From Rhodospirillaceae bacterium (lineage in GTDB: Bacteria > Pseudomonadota > Alphaproteobacteria > Reyranellales > Reyranellaceae): 64,000 nucleotides of DNA. The translations under genes and the position numbers were made by a program. Shown here in pieces: positions 15,226 to 24,946 of the stretch. The DNA is taken from the NCBI GenBank assembly GCA_009772935.1, contig WOUR01000025.1:1-64000 (forward strand), in the 5' to 3' direction. The first letter of the stretch is position 1, and each line of letters opens with the position of its first letter. Below the pieces are notes generated by a model, which was given only the letters and a program-made list of their open reading frames with translations, was not told the DNA's origin and searched no databases.

Positions 15226-16599
15226 CTATAAGCCGAGGTCCTTCTTCGCGTCGTCGAGCGCCAGCCCGAAGCGCTTGCACATCTCGCCGATCTGGTCCTC
15301 GGTGATGATGAGCGGCGGCGTGAAGGCGATGCGGTCGCCGATGGCGCGCACGATCAGGCCGTGGTGCAGTGCATGATCCATCACCATCGTGCCGACCTTC
15401 TGCTCGGGCGCCCACGGGGTGCGCGCCTTGGCGTCCTTCATGAGCTCGACGCCGGTGAACAGGCCCACGCCGCGCACGTCGCCAACCAGCGGATGATCGC
15501 GGAACTTCTCCAGCCCCGCCTGCATCACCGGCCCGACCTTGCGCACCTGTCCCACGATGTCGCGCTCCTCGTAGATCTTGAGCGTCTCCAGCGCGACGGC
15601 GCAGGCGACCGGATGGGCGCCGTAGGTGAAGCCGTGGCCAAACGTGCCGTTGGTGGCGCTCAGGCTCTCGACAGCGTCATAGACCTTGTCGGAGATCATC
15701 AGCGCCGAGATCGGCTGGTAGGCGGCCGACAGTGCCTTGGCGCAGGAGATCATGTCGGGCTGGATGCCGTAGGTCTCGCAGCCCCACATGTTGCCGGTGC
15801 GACCGAAGCCCGCGATCACCTCGTCGGCGATCAGCAACACGTCGTACTTGCGCAACACCTTCTGGATTTTATCCCAGTAGGTACGCGGCGGGGTGATGGC
15901 GCCGCCGCCGCCCTGGACCGGCTCGCCGAAGAAGGCTGCGACCGTGTCGGGCCCCTCGGCCAGGATCAGCGCCTCGAGGTTGGCGGCCATGCGGTCTGAG
16001 AACTGTTCCTCGGTCTCGCCCTCGGTGTGGAAACGGTAATAGTGCGGATTGTCGGTATGCTTGAACATCGGCAGCGGGATGTCGAAGCCCGCCCGCATGT
16101 GCGGCTGGCCCGAGACGCTGACCGAGGCCACCGTGTTGCCGTGATAGCCGCGCTCGCGGCCGATGATCTTCTTCTTCTCCGGCTTGCCGATGGCGTTGTG
16201 GTAGTACCAGACCAACTTGATGGCGGCGTCGTTGGCCTCCGAGCCGGAGCACTGGAAGAGCACGCGGCTCATCGGCTTGGGCGCCATCGACAGCAGCTTC
16301 TCGGCGAGGTCGACGCTGGCCAAGTGCCCCTTGTCGAAGAACGTATGGTAGTAGGGCAGATCCAGGAGCTGCTTGTAGCCGGCCTCGGCCAGCCGCTTCT
16401 CGCTGAAGCCCAGCGAGGCGCACCACAGGCCCGCCATCGCCTCAATGTACTCCTTTCCCGACTCGTCGACCACATGGATGCCGTTGCCACGCGCCATGAG
16501 CGTGCCGCCCTGCTCGCGATAGGTCTTGAGCTCCGTCTGCTGGTGCACCAGGTAGCGCTGGTCGCGCGCGTGCGGCGAGTTGGCGTGCAGTCCGTCCAT
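15226..16599 (-). CDS. class III (omega) aminotransferase
   Basis: A 457-residue PLP-dependent aminotransferase of the beta-alanine:pyruvate/putrescine type. The PLP phosphate motif FQCSGSEANDAAIKL, the Asp-containing LLIADEVIAGFGRTG and the Schiff-base Lys in ISCAKALSAAYQPIS are all visible. I chose ATG 16599 (MDGLHANSP) because GAGAGAGG lies 6 nt upstream. It follows the ABC transporter operon in the same direction after 79 bp, so it may process an amine or amino acid imported by that system. Confidence 0.93.
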   Translation of the reverse strand: MDGLHANSPHARDQRYLVHQQTELKTYREQGGTLMARGNGIHVVDESGKEYIEAMAGLWCASLGFSEKRLAEAGYKQLLDLPYYHTFFDKGHLASVDLAEKLLSMAPKPMSRVLFQCSGSEANDAAIKLVWYYHNAIGKPEKKKIIGRERGYHGNTVASVSVSGQPHMRAGFDIPLPMFKHTDNPHYYRFHTEGETEEQFSDRMAANLEALILAEGPDTVAAFFGEPVQGGGGAITPPRTYWDKIQKVLRKYDVLLIADEVIAGFGRTGNMWGCETYGIQPDMISCAKALSAAYQPISALMISDKVYDAVESLSATNGTFGHGFTYGAHPVACAVALETLKIYEERDIVGQVRKVGPVMQAGLEKFRDHPLVGDVRGVGLFTGVELMKDAKARTPWAPEQKVGTMVMDHALHHGLIVRAIGDRIAFTPPLIITEDQIGEMCKRFGLALDDAKKDLGL

Positions 16600-16678
16600 G
16601 ATCATCCTCTCTCGACGTAAATTGGTTGCGTGGCAGCCCGCGCCCCGCCTATGCAAGAACCATTCTATCGATCCGGCC

Positions 16679-17686
16679 TCACCCGAGGGGCCGCCGGATC
16701 GCTTCACCGACCACCTCGACCCGATGGCATCGGACCCACTGGCCCGGCACGAGTTCACGCAGTTCGGGCATGCTCTGACGGCAGGCCGGCTCGGCCGCCG
16801 GGCAGCGCGCCGCAAAGCGGCAGCCTGGTGGCGGATTGATGGGACTGGGCGGATCGCCGGTCAAGCGGATGCGATTGGCCGCACGCTCGCGTCCGCCGCG
16901 CACGGTCGGCACCGCCGACATCAGCGCCACGCTGTAAGGATGGAGCGGTCGCGCGAAGAAGGCCATGCGCGGCGCGCGTTCGACGATCTGGCCGAGATAC
17001 ATGACCGCCACCTCGTCGGCGACGTGCTTCACCACAGCCATGTCGTGGGAAATGAAGAGATAGGTGATGCCGAGGCGGCGCTTGAGTTGCTGGAGCAGGT
17101 TCAGGATCTGGGCACGAATGGCCACGTCGAGGGCCGACACCGGCTCGTCGCAGACCAAGAGGTCGGGCGCCGGCGCGAGTGCTCGGGCGATGTTGATGCG
17201 CTGGCGCTGGCCGCCGGAGAATTGGTGCGGGAAGAGATGCTGGCTCTCGGGCCGCAGGCCCACCGCCGCGAACAGCTCGGCCACCCGCGCCTCGCGCTCG
17301 GCCGGCGTTCCGATGCCCAGCACGTCGAGCGGAGAGCGCACGATGGCGCCGGCGCGCACCCGCGGATTGAGCGAGGAGTATGGATCCTGGAAGACGTACT
17401 GCATGTGCCGGCGCATGTGGCGCATTGCTTCGGCACCGAGCGCCGTGATGTCCGTTCCGCCAAGCACGACATGGCCCGACGTGACGGGCACCAGCCGCAG
17501 CAGGCCACGCGCGACCGTCGTCTTGCCTGAGCCCGACTCCCCCACGATGCCCAGGGTCGTGCCCCTCCCGACATCGAAGGAGACGCCGTCCACGGCGCGC
17601 ACGGTCTCGCGCGGTTTCAGCGGATTGAAGTGTGGCCGGGCGAAATGGATCCTGAGATTTCGGACGGACACCAGCGGCGCGCTCAC
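16679..17686 (-). CDS. peptide-type ABC transporter ATP-binding protein (DppF/OppF-like)
   Basis: A 335-residue ATPase: Walker A GESGSGKTT, signature FSGGQRQR, Walker B LLVCDEP and H-loop ISHDMAV. The C-terminal oligopeptide-transporter domain with clustered Cys (CRFAARCP) matches the DppF/OppF type, and the conserved YSSLNPR follows the Q-loop. The start is a GTG at 17686 overlapping the preceding gene's stop by 4 nt (GTGA), which indicates translational coupling. It is the last gene of a five-gene importer. Confidence 0.95.
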   Translation of the reverse strand: MSAPLVSVRNLRIHFARPHFNPLKPRETVRAVDGVSFDVGRGTTLGIVGESGSGKTTVARGLLRLVPVTSGHVVLGGTDITALGAEAMRHMRRHMQYVFQDPYSSLNPRVRAGAIVRSPLDVLGIGTPAEREARVAELFAAVGLRPESQHLFPHQFSGGQRQRINIARALAPAPDLLVCDEPVSALDVAIRAQILNLLQQLKRRLGITYLFISHDMAVVKHVADEVAVMYLGQIVERAPRMAFFARPLHPYSVALMSAVPTVRGGRERAANRIRLTGDPPSPINPPPGCRFAARCPAAEPACRQSMPELRELVPGQWVRCHRVEVVGEAIRRPLG

Positions 17687-18681
17687 GATGGCACTCCTTG
17701 GTGCAGCCAGCAGGCCACGCTGTGCCCCGCGGTCATGACGGTCGTGGGCGGCATCTCGGCGACGCAGCGCGGCATCGCCTCGGCGCAACGGTCGGCGAAA
17801 GGGCAACCTCTCGGCAGATCCCAGACCGACGGGACCATGCCGGCGATCTCCACCAGGTCAGCCCCCGGAGCCTCCTCGGCATCGAGATCGGGCACGCAGG
17901 CGATCAGGCCCCGGGTATAGGGATGGGCCGGCGCCGACAGGATTTCCGCCGTGGCAGCCTCCTCGACGACCCGGCCGCCATACATGACGGCCACGCGATC
18001 GGTCATCTCCGCGATCACGCCCATGTCGTGGGTAATGAGGATCAACCCCATGCCGCGACGGTCGCGCAATTCGCGCAAGAGCTCGAATATCTGCGCCTGC
18101 ACCGTGACGTCGAGCGCGGTGGTCGGTTCGTCCGCGATCAGGAGCTGGGGCTCGCAGCCGATCGCCATGGCGATCATGACCCGCTGGCGCATGCCGCCCG
18201 AGAGCTGGTGCGGATATTCGTCGACCCGGCGCTCCGGTGCGGGAATGCCGACTGCCCTCAGGAGCTCGATCGACCGTCCACGCGCCGCGCGGGCATCGAG
18301 TTTCAAGTGCTTGACCAAGGTCTCGGAGAGCTGGTCGCCGATCGTCAGCACCGGATTGAGCGAGGTCATCGGCTCCTGAAAGATCATGCCGATGCGATGG
18401 CCCCGCACGTCGCGCAGGCGCTGCTCGGATGCCTGCAGGAGATCTTCGCCCTCGAACACGATCCGGCCGCCGGTGATGCGGCCCGGTGGCGACGGCACGA
18501 GCCGCAGGATGGCGAGCGCGGTCATGCTCTTGCCGCAACCCGATTCGCCCACGATGCCCAGGGTTTCGTTGGCCGCGACCGTGAGCGCCACGTCGTTCAA
18601 TACCCGCGCCGTGCGGCTGCCACCTCTGAACTCGACGGAGAGCCCGGAGATGTCGAGCAGGGGCATGCCGGTACCGGCCAT
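17683..18681 (-). CDS. peptide-type ABC transporter ATP-binding protein (DppD/OppD-like)
   Basis: A 332-residue ATPase with Walker A GESGCGKS, signature LSGGMRQR, Walker B LLIADEPTTALD and the oligopeptide C-terminal domain with CPFADRC. The start at ATG 18681 overlaps the upstream permease stop by one base (TGATG). It pairs with the following DppF-like ATPase, as these importers use two different nucleotide-binding subunits. Confidence 0.95.
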   Translation of the reverse strand: MAGTGMPLLDISGLSVEFRGGSRTARVLNDVALTVAANETLGIVGESGCGKSMTALAILRLVPSPPGRITGGRIVFEGEDLLQASEQRLRDVRGHRIGMIFQEPMTSLNPVLTIGDQLSETLVKHLKLDARAARGRSIELLRAVGIPAPERRVDEYPHQLSGGMRQRVMIAMAIGCEPQLLIADEPTTALDVTVQAQIFELLRELRDRRGMGLILITHDMGVIAEMTDRVAVMYGGRVVEEAATAEILSAPAHPYTRGLIACVPDLDAEEAPGADLVEIAGMVPSVWDLPRGCPFADRCAEAMPRCVAEMPPTTVMTAGHSVACWLHQGVPS

Positions 18682-19550
18682 CACCGGCGCTCCCGCAGCT
18701 TCGGATTGAGCGCGTCGTTCAGCCCGTCGCCGATCAGACTGACGGCCAGCACGGTGAGAAAGATCATCAGGCCGGGAAAAGTCACGGCCCACCAGCTCGA
18801 CAGCATGTAGGACCGGCTCGACCCGATCATCAGGCCCCAGCTCATTCGATTGGGATCGCCCAACCCCAGGAACGACAGGCTGGCTTCGAACAGGATCGCC
18901 GCGCCGACCGCCAGCGTGGCGGACACGACCAGCGGCGGCAGGGCGTTGGGTAGGATCACCTTCCACATGATGCGTCCGCGCCGCGCCCCGATCGCCAGTT
19001 CGGCGGCAACAAAATCGTACTGTTTGATCTTGAGGAATTCCGCACGCGTGAGGCGTGCCGTGCCGGGCCAGCTCACCACGCCGATCGCCAGCACGACGGT
19101 GGTCAGGGTCGGGGAGAAGAGCGTCACCAGCACCATCGCGAAGAGCAGCGACGGCAGGACCTGGAAGAACTCGGTGAAGCGCATCAGCGCCTCGTCGACC
19201 GTGCCGCCGAAATAGCCGGCAACCGCGCCGATCGTGATGCCGATCACGACGGAGATGAGCGCCGCCGCGGCGCCGACCGTCAGGGTCGCTCGGCCGCCAT
19301 AGATCAGTCCCGTCAGCACGTCCCTGCCCTGCTGGTCGGAGCCCAGCAGGGCGCCGTCGCTGAACGGCGGCGACAGCGGCGCGGCCACGATGTCGAAGGG
19401 ATCGGCAACGTAGACCAGCGGACCGACCAGGCTCACCAGCAGGATGGCGATCAGCAGCACCAGGCCGCCCACGGCCACGGGACTGCGGGCGAACATGCGC
19501 ATCGCCTCCAGCGAGGGGTGCTCCGTCCTCGGAATGCCGGCGACGCTCAT
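18681..19550 (-). CDS. peptide-type ABC transporter permease (DppC-like)
   Basis: A 289-residue inner-membrane permease. An N-terminal helix (VAVGGLVLLIAILLVSLVG) is followed by the DppC-type loop with GSDQQGRDVLTGLIYGGR. The EAA loop appears around GARRGRIMWKVILPNALP, which contacts the ATPases. The start ATG 19550 overlaps the previous gene by 4 nt (ATGA). Confidence 0.95.
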   Translation of the reverse strand: MSVAGIPRTEHPSLEAMRMFARSPVAVGGLVLLIAILLVSLVGPLVYVADPFDIVAAPLSPPFSDGALLGSDQQGRDVLTGLIYGGRATLTVGAAAALISVVIGITIGAVAGYFGGTVDEALMRFTEFFQVLPSLLFAMVLVTLFSPTLTTVVLAIGVVSWPGTARLTRAEFLKIKQYDFVAAELAIGARRGRIMWKVILPNALPPLVVSATLAVGAAILFEASLSFLGLGDPNRMSWGLMIGSSRSYMLSSWWAVTFPGLMIFLTVLAVSLIGDGLNDALNPKLRERR

Positions 19551-20521
19551 GACGCCTTGATCCGCGGATCGGCCAGGCGGTAGCAGACGTCGACGAGCTG
19601 GTTGGCCACGATCACCAGCAGCGACGAGAAGAAGAGCAGGCCAAGCAGGGTCGGGTAGTCGCGGCGCAGCACCGAATCGAAGGCGAGGCGCCCCAGCCCT
19701 GGCCAATTGAACACGGTCTCGACCACGATCGCACCGGCCAGCAGGTTCCCGAACTGGAGGCCCACGATGGTGATGATCGGCAGCATGGCGTTGCGGAAGG
19801 CGTGCTTGAAGAAGACCTTCCGCTCCTCCAGGCCCTTGGCCCGCGCCGTACGCACATAGTCCGAGCCCAGAACGTCGAGCATGCTCGCGCGGGTAAGCCG
19901 GCTGTACTGCGCAAGATAGACCACTGCCAGGGACAATGCGGGCAGCACGAGATGGTGGGCGACGTCGAGCGAATCGAGTAGCCATCCGCCGCTGACCGCC
20001 GCCGCGGTCATGCCCGAGACAGGCAGGATGGGGAGAACCGAGGCGAACAGGATGATCAGCAGCATGCCTGTCCAGAAGACCGGCGCGGAATAGCCGATCA
20101 CCGAGACGACGGTGATGGCCTGCGAGAGCAGGCCATTGGGCCGCCGCGAGGCCAGCACGCCGAGGATCGTGCCACTTACGACCGCCAGCACCAGAGCGGT
20201 CAGCACCAGCAGCAAGGTCGCGGGCAGGCGCTGCAGGATCAGCGACAGGACCGGCAGATTGAAGAAATAGGAGTAGCCCAGATTTCCCGTGGCAAAACGC
20301 TCGAGATAGATGCCGAGCTGTACGAGCGTGGGCTGGTCGAGGCCGTATTCGCTGCGCAGGCCGGCCCGGATCTCCTCCGTCATCCCGCCCATCTGGCCCG
20401 CCAGCGTGTCGACGGGGTCGCCCGGCGCCAGCCGGATCAGCAGGAAACTCAGGATCAGGACCCCGATCACGAGGATCGCGGCATAGAACAGGCGCCGCGC
20501 CATGAAGAGGATCAGCGCCAC
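19547..20521 (-). CDS. peptide-type ABC transporter permease (DppB-like)
   Basis: A permease of up to 324 residues with the DppB layout: an N-terminal helix (FYAAILVIGVLILSFLLIRL), the GDPVD loop, and the EAA region near RAKGLEERKVFFKHAFRNA. Two starts are possible, GTG 20521 (8 bp after the binding-protein stop) and ATG 20503; neither has a strong ribosome-binding site. I report the longer form. Confidence 0.93.
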   Translation of the reverse strand: MALILFMARRLFYAAILVIGVLILSFLLIRLAPGDPVDTLAGQMGGMTEEIRAGLRSEYGLDQPTLVQLGIYLERFATGNLGYSYFFNLPVLSLILQRLPATLLLVLTALVLAVVSGTILGVLASRRPNGLLSQAITVVSVIGYSAPVFWTGMLLIILFASVLPILPVSGMTAAAVSGGWLLDSLDVAHHLVLPALSLAVVYLAQYSRLTRASMLDVLGSDYVRTARAKGLEERKVFFKHAFRNAMLPIITIVGLQFGNLLAGAIVVETVFNWPGLGRLAFDSVLRRDYPTLLGLLFFSSLLVIVANQLVDVCYRLADPRIKAS

Positions 20522-20528
20522 GCCGCGC

Positions 20529-22106
20529 CTATTTCTCGGAGAGCCAGACGTCGAGCATCGGAGACGCCGTCCCCCAGATGGTCGTGGGCGGATTGTGGAC
20601 CCGCTTGTTGTAGATCGTGTGGTAGGGCAGCTCGGTCAGCCAGAAGAGTGGAAGGTCCGCCGTGACGATCTTCTGGAACTCGCCATAGAGCGCCTTGCGC
20701 TTGGCGGCGTCGGGCTCGCGGCCGGCGGCACCGAGCAGTTCGTCGACCTTGGGGTTCTCGTACTGGGCGTTGTTGGTGAATACCAGTGGCCGGATGTTGG
20801 TCGACAGATAGGTGCGGTTGACGCCAATCACCGGGTCGCCCCAGGCGAAGGCCGCATCCATGCTGATGTCGAAATCCTTGGTCGCCATGCGCTTTGCCCA
20901 GGCCGCGAAGTCGGCAGGCGCACGCACCTCGACCTCGATGCCGATCTTCTTCAGCGCCGGCTTCATGTACTCGGCGAGCCGCTTCTGGCCGTCCTCGTCG
21001 CCCGGATAGTAGTCGCACGTCACCTTGAGACGAATGCCGTCCGGTCCCTTCTTGAGGCCGGCGGCGTCCAGCAGCTCCTCGGCCTTCTTGAGGTTGAGCG
21101 AGTACCTCGTCACATCCGCCGAATACTGCGGGAAGCCGCTATGGATCGGACCGGTCGCCACCTTCGACAGACCCTTGTGCAGCGCCTTGACGATAAAGTC
21201 GCGGTCGATCGCATAGGCGAAGGCCTGGCGCACCCGAACGTCGTCGAACGGCTTGCGCTTGTTGTTGAAGAGCAGCCAGTTGATGCCGCCCACGGCGGCA
21301 TAGCCTTCGTTTGTGATGACCAGTTGCGGATTGGTCTTGGCGCGGTCGAGCTCGAGCACGCGGTTGAAGAAGGGCTGCAGCAGCAGACGTCCTGCCTCGA
21401 GCTCCAGGATCGAGGTCTGCGAGTCGGGATAGGTCTTCAGGATGATGCGATCGAGATATGGCCGGTCCTTGATGAAGAACCTGTCGAAACGCTCGAGGAC
21501 GATCTGGTCGCCCGGCTTGAACTCCACCAGCTTGAATGGGCCGGAGCCCACGACGTCTCGGGTATTGTTGGGGTGGGTCTTGATCGGCCGGCCATCGCCA
21601 TAGATGTGTTTGGGCAGAATCGGCATCAGCGGCGGCCCCATCGCATAGAGCAGCGCGGGATGCGGATGCTTCAGACGAATGATGGCGGTGGCGGCGTCGG
21701 GCGTGTCGACGCGCTCGACGGGCGCCAGCATCGTGTTGAAGGGATGGTTGTCGCGGATCGTCAGGATGGAGAAGGCAACATCCTCTGAAGTCACCGGCTT
21801 GCCGTCGTGAAAGACCGCATCCTTGCGCAGATGCAGCGTCATCGAGAGGGAATCAGGCGAGAGTTCCCACGACTCCGCGAGATACGGCTTCGGGTTCCAC
21901 TTGTCGTCGTGCATCACCGGGCTGGCGAAGATCTGTGCGCCCGGCACCATGATGCCGGTTCCCGACCCGACCGCGTTGTTGAAGCTGGTGGTGCCCGTCG
22001 ACTGGCCCATGACCAGGGTGCCGCCCCGCCTGGGTTCCTGCGCCGAAGCCGTCGCCGCGGCCGCAAGGGCCAATGTCGTGATGAAAGCCGCTATCGCTCG
22101 CCGCAT
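20529..22106 (-). CDS. peptide-type ABC transporter solute-binding protein
   Basis: A 525-residue periplasmic SBP_bac_5 family binding protein (DppA/OppA type) with a signal peptide at residues 1-23 (MRRAIAAFITTLALAAAATA then SAQ). The typical family segments LAESWELSPDSLSMTLHLRKDAVFHDG (split here: LAESWELSPD and LHLRKDAVFHDGKPV) and TSEDVAFS are present. I chose ATG 22106 because it opens the signal sequence after GGGGGATC. The ligand is unknown; these proteins also carry opines, glutathione or small amines, not only peptides. First gene of the importer operon. Confidence 0.94.
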   Translation of the reverse strand: MRRAIAAFITTLALAAAATASAQEPRRGGTLVMGQSTGTTSFNNAVGSGTGIMVPGAQIFASPVMHDDKWNPKPYLAESWELSPDSLSMTLHLRKDAVFHDGKPVTSEDVAFSILTIRDNHPFNTMLAPVERVDTPDAATAIIRLKHPHPALLYAMGPPLMPILPKHIYGDGRPIKTHPNNTRDVVGSGPFKLVEFKPGDQIVLERFDRFFIKDRPYLDRIILKTYPDSQTSILELEAGRLLLQPFFNRVLELDRAKTNPQLVITNEGYAAVGGINWLLFNNKRKPFDDVRVRQAFAYAIDRDFIVKALHKGLSKVATGPIHSGFPQYSADVTRYSLNLKKAEELLDAAGLKKGPDGIRLKVTCDYYPGDEDGQKRLAEYMKPALKKIGIEVEVRAPADFAAWAKRMATKDFDISMDAAFAWGDPVIGVNRTYLSTNIRPLVFTNNAQYENPKVDELLGAAGREPDAAKRKALYGEFQKIVTADLPLFWLTELPYHTIYNKRVHNPPTTIWGTASPMLDVWLSEK

Positions 22107-22159
22107 GGCCGATCCCCCATCCTGTACCCAGGGTGAAACGATAGCTTCACACGTCCCGC

Positions 22160-22173
22160 AAACGTGCACGTTT
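22160..22173. promoter_or_regulatory. 14-bp perfect palindrome upstream of the ABC operon
   Basis: AAACGTGCACGTTT is a perfect palindrome 54 bp upstream of the binding-protein start, in the only gap before the transporter operon. It is a plausible operator for a dimeric regulator. AraC-type proteins usually bind direct rather than inverted repeats, so the neighbouring GlxA-like regulator is not the obvious binder. Confidence 0.45.
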
Positions 22174-22198
22174 CGGCAGGGAACGTCTCCTTTTGCGC

Positions 22199-22217
22199 CA
22201 AAAACGCTTCAGCGTTT
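22199..22217 (-). terminator. hairpin over the stop of the AraC-type regulator
   Basis: AAACGC (22202-22207) and GCGTTT (22212-22217) are inverted around a 4-nt loop that contains the regulator's stop codon. Read on the minus strand the stem ends in GCGTTTTTGG, so it may act as a weak intrinsic terminator separating the regulator from the transporter operon. Confidence 0.5.
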
Positions 22218-23216
22218 GTCGCTGCTGGGAGGGCGCCCGAATTCCTTTCGATAGCAGCGCCAGAAGTAGGAGCGCGACTTGAAGCCCGTCGCCATCGCGA
22301 CTTCGGTCACTGAGGCCTCCGCGTTGGCCAGCATCTGGTGCGCCCGGTCGAGCCGGACCTTGCGGCGGAAACGCGCCGGGCTGGTCGCCAGCTTGTCGGC
22401 GAAGATGCGCTGGAGCTGGCGCCGCGAGACGCCGACCGACTGCGCGACGGTGTCCATGCGCGTGAGCCGGGGGCCGTCTTCCTCCAGCATCTGCATGGCG
22501 CGCGCCAGCTTGCGGCCGTGCCGGGCTCCGACGGCCCCTGGCAGGTCCCGCTGCGCCGCCCCTGCCGGACGCGGCAGCCCGTGCATGCAATGCTCAGACA
22601 CTCTCAGGGCGAGCTGGCTGCCGAACCGGAGTTCGATCTCCTTGAGGACGAGATCGAGCGCCGCGGAGCCACCGGCGCAGGTGCAGCGCCTGTTGCCGAC
22701 CTCGTACAGGCGCTCGGTGACGTTCACCTGCGGGAACTGCTCGCGAAACGTCTGCAGGACCTCCCAGTGGGCGGTCGCCGAAAGCCCGTCGAGCAGGCCC
22801 CCGCGCGCCAGGACCAGGGGGCCGGTATCGACGCCGCCGATCGTCGCGCCGGCGCGGGCCAGCCGCCGCAAGGTCGGCAGGATCGCACGTTCCAGGCGCC
22901 GGGGCGGCTGGGCGTCGGCGACCACCAGCAGGGTCCCGATGCTGCCGACCTCGGCCAGCGCGCAGTCGACCGCCACCTTGACCCCGTTGCGATCAGGCAC
23001 CGGCTCGCCATCGGCGGACACCAGAAGCCAGCGGTAAGGGCGCGAGATGTAGCGGTTGGCGATGCGCAGCGGCTCGATGATCGACGACAGCGCGATCGAG
23101 GTGAACTGCGGGATCAGCAGAACCGCGATCGGGCTCGGCAGCAACTCGGCAGCTTGTGTGGTGATACGCTTGGGAGAGAGGGACGGCATCGGGAACGCTC
23201 CGGCCAAATCAGACAC
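22209..23216 (-). CDS. GlxA-family AraC-type transcriptional regulator
   Basis: A 335-residue regulator with an N-terminal DJ-1/PfpI-like glutamine-amidotransferase fold (residues about 30-200) and a C-terminal double-HTH AraC domain (about 230-330; VAQSVGVSRRQLQRIF and VTEVAMATGFKSRSYFWRCYRKEFGRPP). This is the GlxA/GbdR group, whose known members sense glycine betaine, dimethylglycine, carnitine or arginine. The neighbouring dimethylglycine/sarcosine dehydrogenase-like gene and the importer fit such a role. It is divergent from the amidohydrolase operon. Confidence 0.9.
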   Translation of the reverse strand: MSDLAGAFPMPSLSPKRITTQAAELLPSPIAVLLIPQFTSIALSSIIEPLRIANRYISRPYRWLLVSADGEPVPDRNGVKVAVDCALAEVGSIGTLLVVADAQPPRRLERAILPTLRRLARAGATIGGVDTGPLVLARGGLLDGLSATAHWEVLQTFREQFPQVNVTERLYEVGNRRCTCAGGSAALDLVLKEIELRFGSQLALRVSEHCMHGLPRPAGAAQRDLPGAVGARHGRKLARAMQMLEEDGPRLTRMDTVAQSVGVSRRQLQRIFADKLATSPARFRRKVRLDRAHQMLANAEASVTEVAMATGFKSRSYFWRCYRKEFGRPPSSDKR

Positions 23217-23308
23217 GGATTTGGCCCAAAAGTATACATAGCCGAATCGACGCTGCCCTAGACTATCTTCGCGGAGGCCCGCCTGGCCGCCCGCTGGGGG
23301 TGCAGCTC

Positions 23309-24946
23309 ATGTCGAAAATGACCGTCTTCGTCGCCCGCAAGATCCGGACCATGGAGCCTTCGCTGCCCGAGGCCACGGCCGTCGCCGTCCGTGACGGCTC
23401 GATCGTCGAGGTCGGCTCGCTCGAAACCCTGCGGCCCTGGCTCGAGGCGCATCCCCACACGATCGACCGCACCTTCGAGAAGCACGTGCTGATGCCCGGC
23501 TTCATCGATCCGCACCTCCATCCCTCCATGGCCGCGTATCTTCTCCAGTGCGAGTTCATCACCGCCATGGAGTGGCAGCTACCCGACCGCACGGTCGCAC
23601 CGGTGCGGACACGCGACGCCTTCCTGGCGCGCCTGAAGGAGCTGCATGAGGCCAATCCCGATCCGAAGGATCCGATCTTCACCTGGGGCTACCATCGCGA
23701 CTGGCACGGCGAGATCTGGCTCCAGGATCTCGACGCCATCTCGAGGACGCGGCCCCTGATCCTCGTCCATCGGTCGTTTCACGAGACGATCATGAACGAC
23801 GCCGCCCTCGACTATTTCGAGCTCGACCGGGAAAAGCTGCAAGGTGCCCACCAGGTCGATATCGGCCGAGGCCATTTCTACGAGGCCGGCAACCGCTTCG
23901 TGCGCGCGAAGCTCTCCGCTTACCTCCTGTCGCAGCAGCGCCGGGGCCCGGCCATGAAGCGCACCGCCGAGGTCATCCATCTGGGCGGCCACACGACGGT
24001 CGGCGACATGGCGTTCGGCATCTTCGATCACGAGGCCGAGTGGGCCAGCTCGGTCGCGGCCTTCGACAATGACGAGACGCCCTTCCGGGTCGAGTTCGTG
24101 CCGCACGTGGCCTTCGCGGGCACGGGCCTGCGGCTGGAGCAGCTCGCCGCGCTTCCGGAACGCAACAGGCACCGGTTGCGCTTCGGCAAGCACGTCAAGC
24201 TGTTCACCGACGGCGCCTTCTTCTCGCAGCTTATGCAGCTGGGCGGCCCCGGCTACATCGACGGTCACGACGGCGAATGGCTGATGGCGCCCGAGGCCTT
24301 CGAAAAGGCGGCCCGCGCGCTGTGGAACGACGGCTACGTCATCCACGTCCATTGCACGGGCGATCTCGGCGTCGAACTGGCGCTCGACGTGCTGGAGAAG
24401 CTGCAGTGGGAACGTCCGCGCTTCAACCATCGCTTCACGATCGAGCATTTCGGCATTTCGACACCCGCCCAGGCGCGGCGCATCGCCGATCTCGGTGCCC
24501 TGGTCTCGGCCAATCCCTACTATGTGTACGAGCTGAGCGACATCTATTCGCGCCGCGGCGTCGGCCATGAACGGGCGAGCCAGATGGTCCGGCTGGGATC
24601 GCTGTCTCGCAACCGCGTGCCCTTCGCGCTCCACTCCGATTTCACCATGGCGCCCGCACGGCCGTTGCAGAATGCCTGGATCGCGCTCAACCGCGTCAAC
24701 GCGGCGGGCGACGTGCTCTGCCCGGAGGAACGGGTTTCGCTCGACGAAGCGCTGCGGGCCATCACCATCAACGCCGCCTACGTGATGGGCCTCGAACACG
24801 AGATCGGCAGCATCAGCAGCGGCAAGAAGGCCGACTTCACCGTGCTCGAAGCCGATCCCTGCGAAGTCGCCGCGCTGGAACTGCGCGACATTCCCATCTG
24901 GGGCACGGTGTTCGAAGGACAGCCCTATCCGCTGGGCAAGAGATGA
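23309..24946 (+). CDS. metal-dependent amidohydrolase (YtcJ-like)
   Basis: A 545-residue amidohydrolase-superfamily enzyme. The first metal motif is GFIDPHLHPS, further His ligands are in VIHVHCTGD and FTIEHFG, and the catalytic Asp lies in FALHSDFTM. The C-terminus has the usual SGKKADFTVLE. YtcJ-type members hydrolyse amides or cyclic amides; the substrate is open. I chose ATG 23309 because GGGGG precedes it by 8 nt; a GTG at 23300 is possible. Its stop overlaps the CobW-like gene by 4 nt (ATGA). Confidence 0.9.
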   Translation: MSKMTVFVARKIRTMEPSLPEATAVAVRDGSIVEVGSLETLRPWLEAHPHTIDRTFEKHVLMPGFIDPHLHPSMAAYLLQCEFITAMEWQLPDRTVAPVRTRDAFLARLKELHEANPDPKDPIFTWGYHRDWHGEIWLQDLDAISRTRPLILVHRSFHETIMNDAALDYFELDREKLQGAHQVDIGRGHFYEAGNRFVRAKLSAYLLSQQRRGPAMKRTAEVIHLGGHTTVGDMAFGIFDHEAEWASSVAAFDNDETPFRVEFVPHVAFAGTGLRLEQLAALPERNRHRLRFGKHVKLFTDGAFFSQLMQLGGPGYIDGHDGEWLMAPEAFEKAARALWNDGYVIHVHCTGDLGVELALDVLEKLQWERPRFNHRFTIEHFGISTPAQARRIADLGALVSANPYYVYELSDIYSRRGVGHERASQMVRLGSLSRNRVPFALHSDFTMAPARPLQNAWIALNRVNAAGDVLCPEERVSLDEALRAITINAAYVMGLEHEIGSISSGKKADFTVLEADPCEVAALELRDIPIWGTVFEGQPYPLGKR

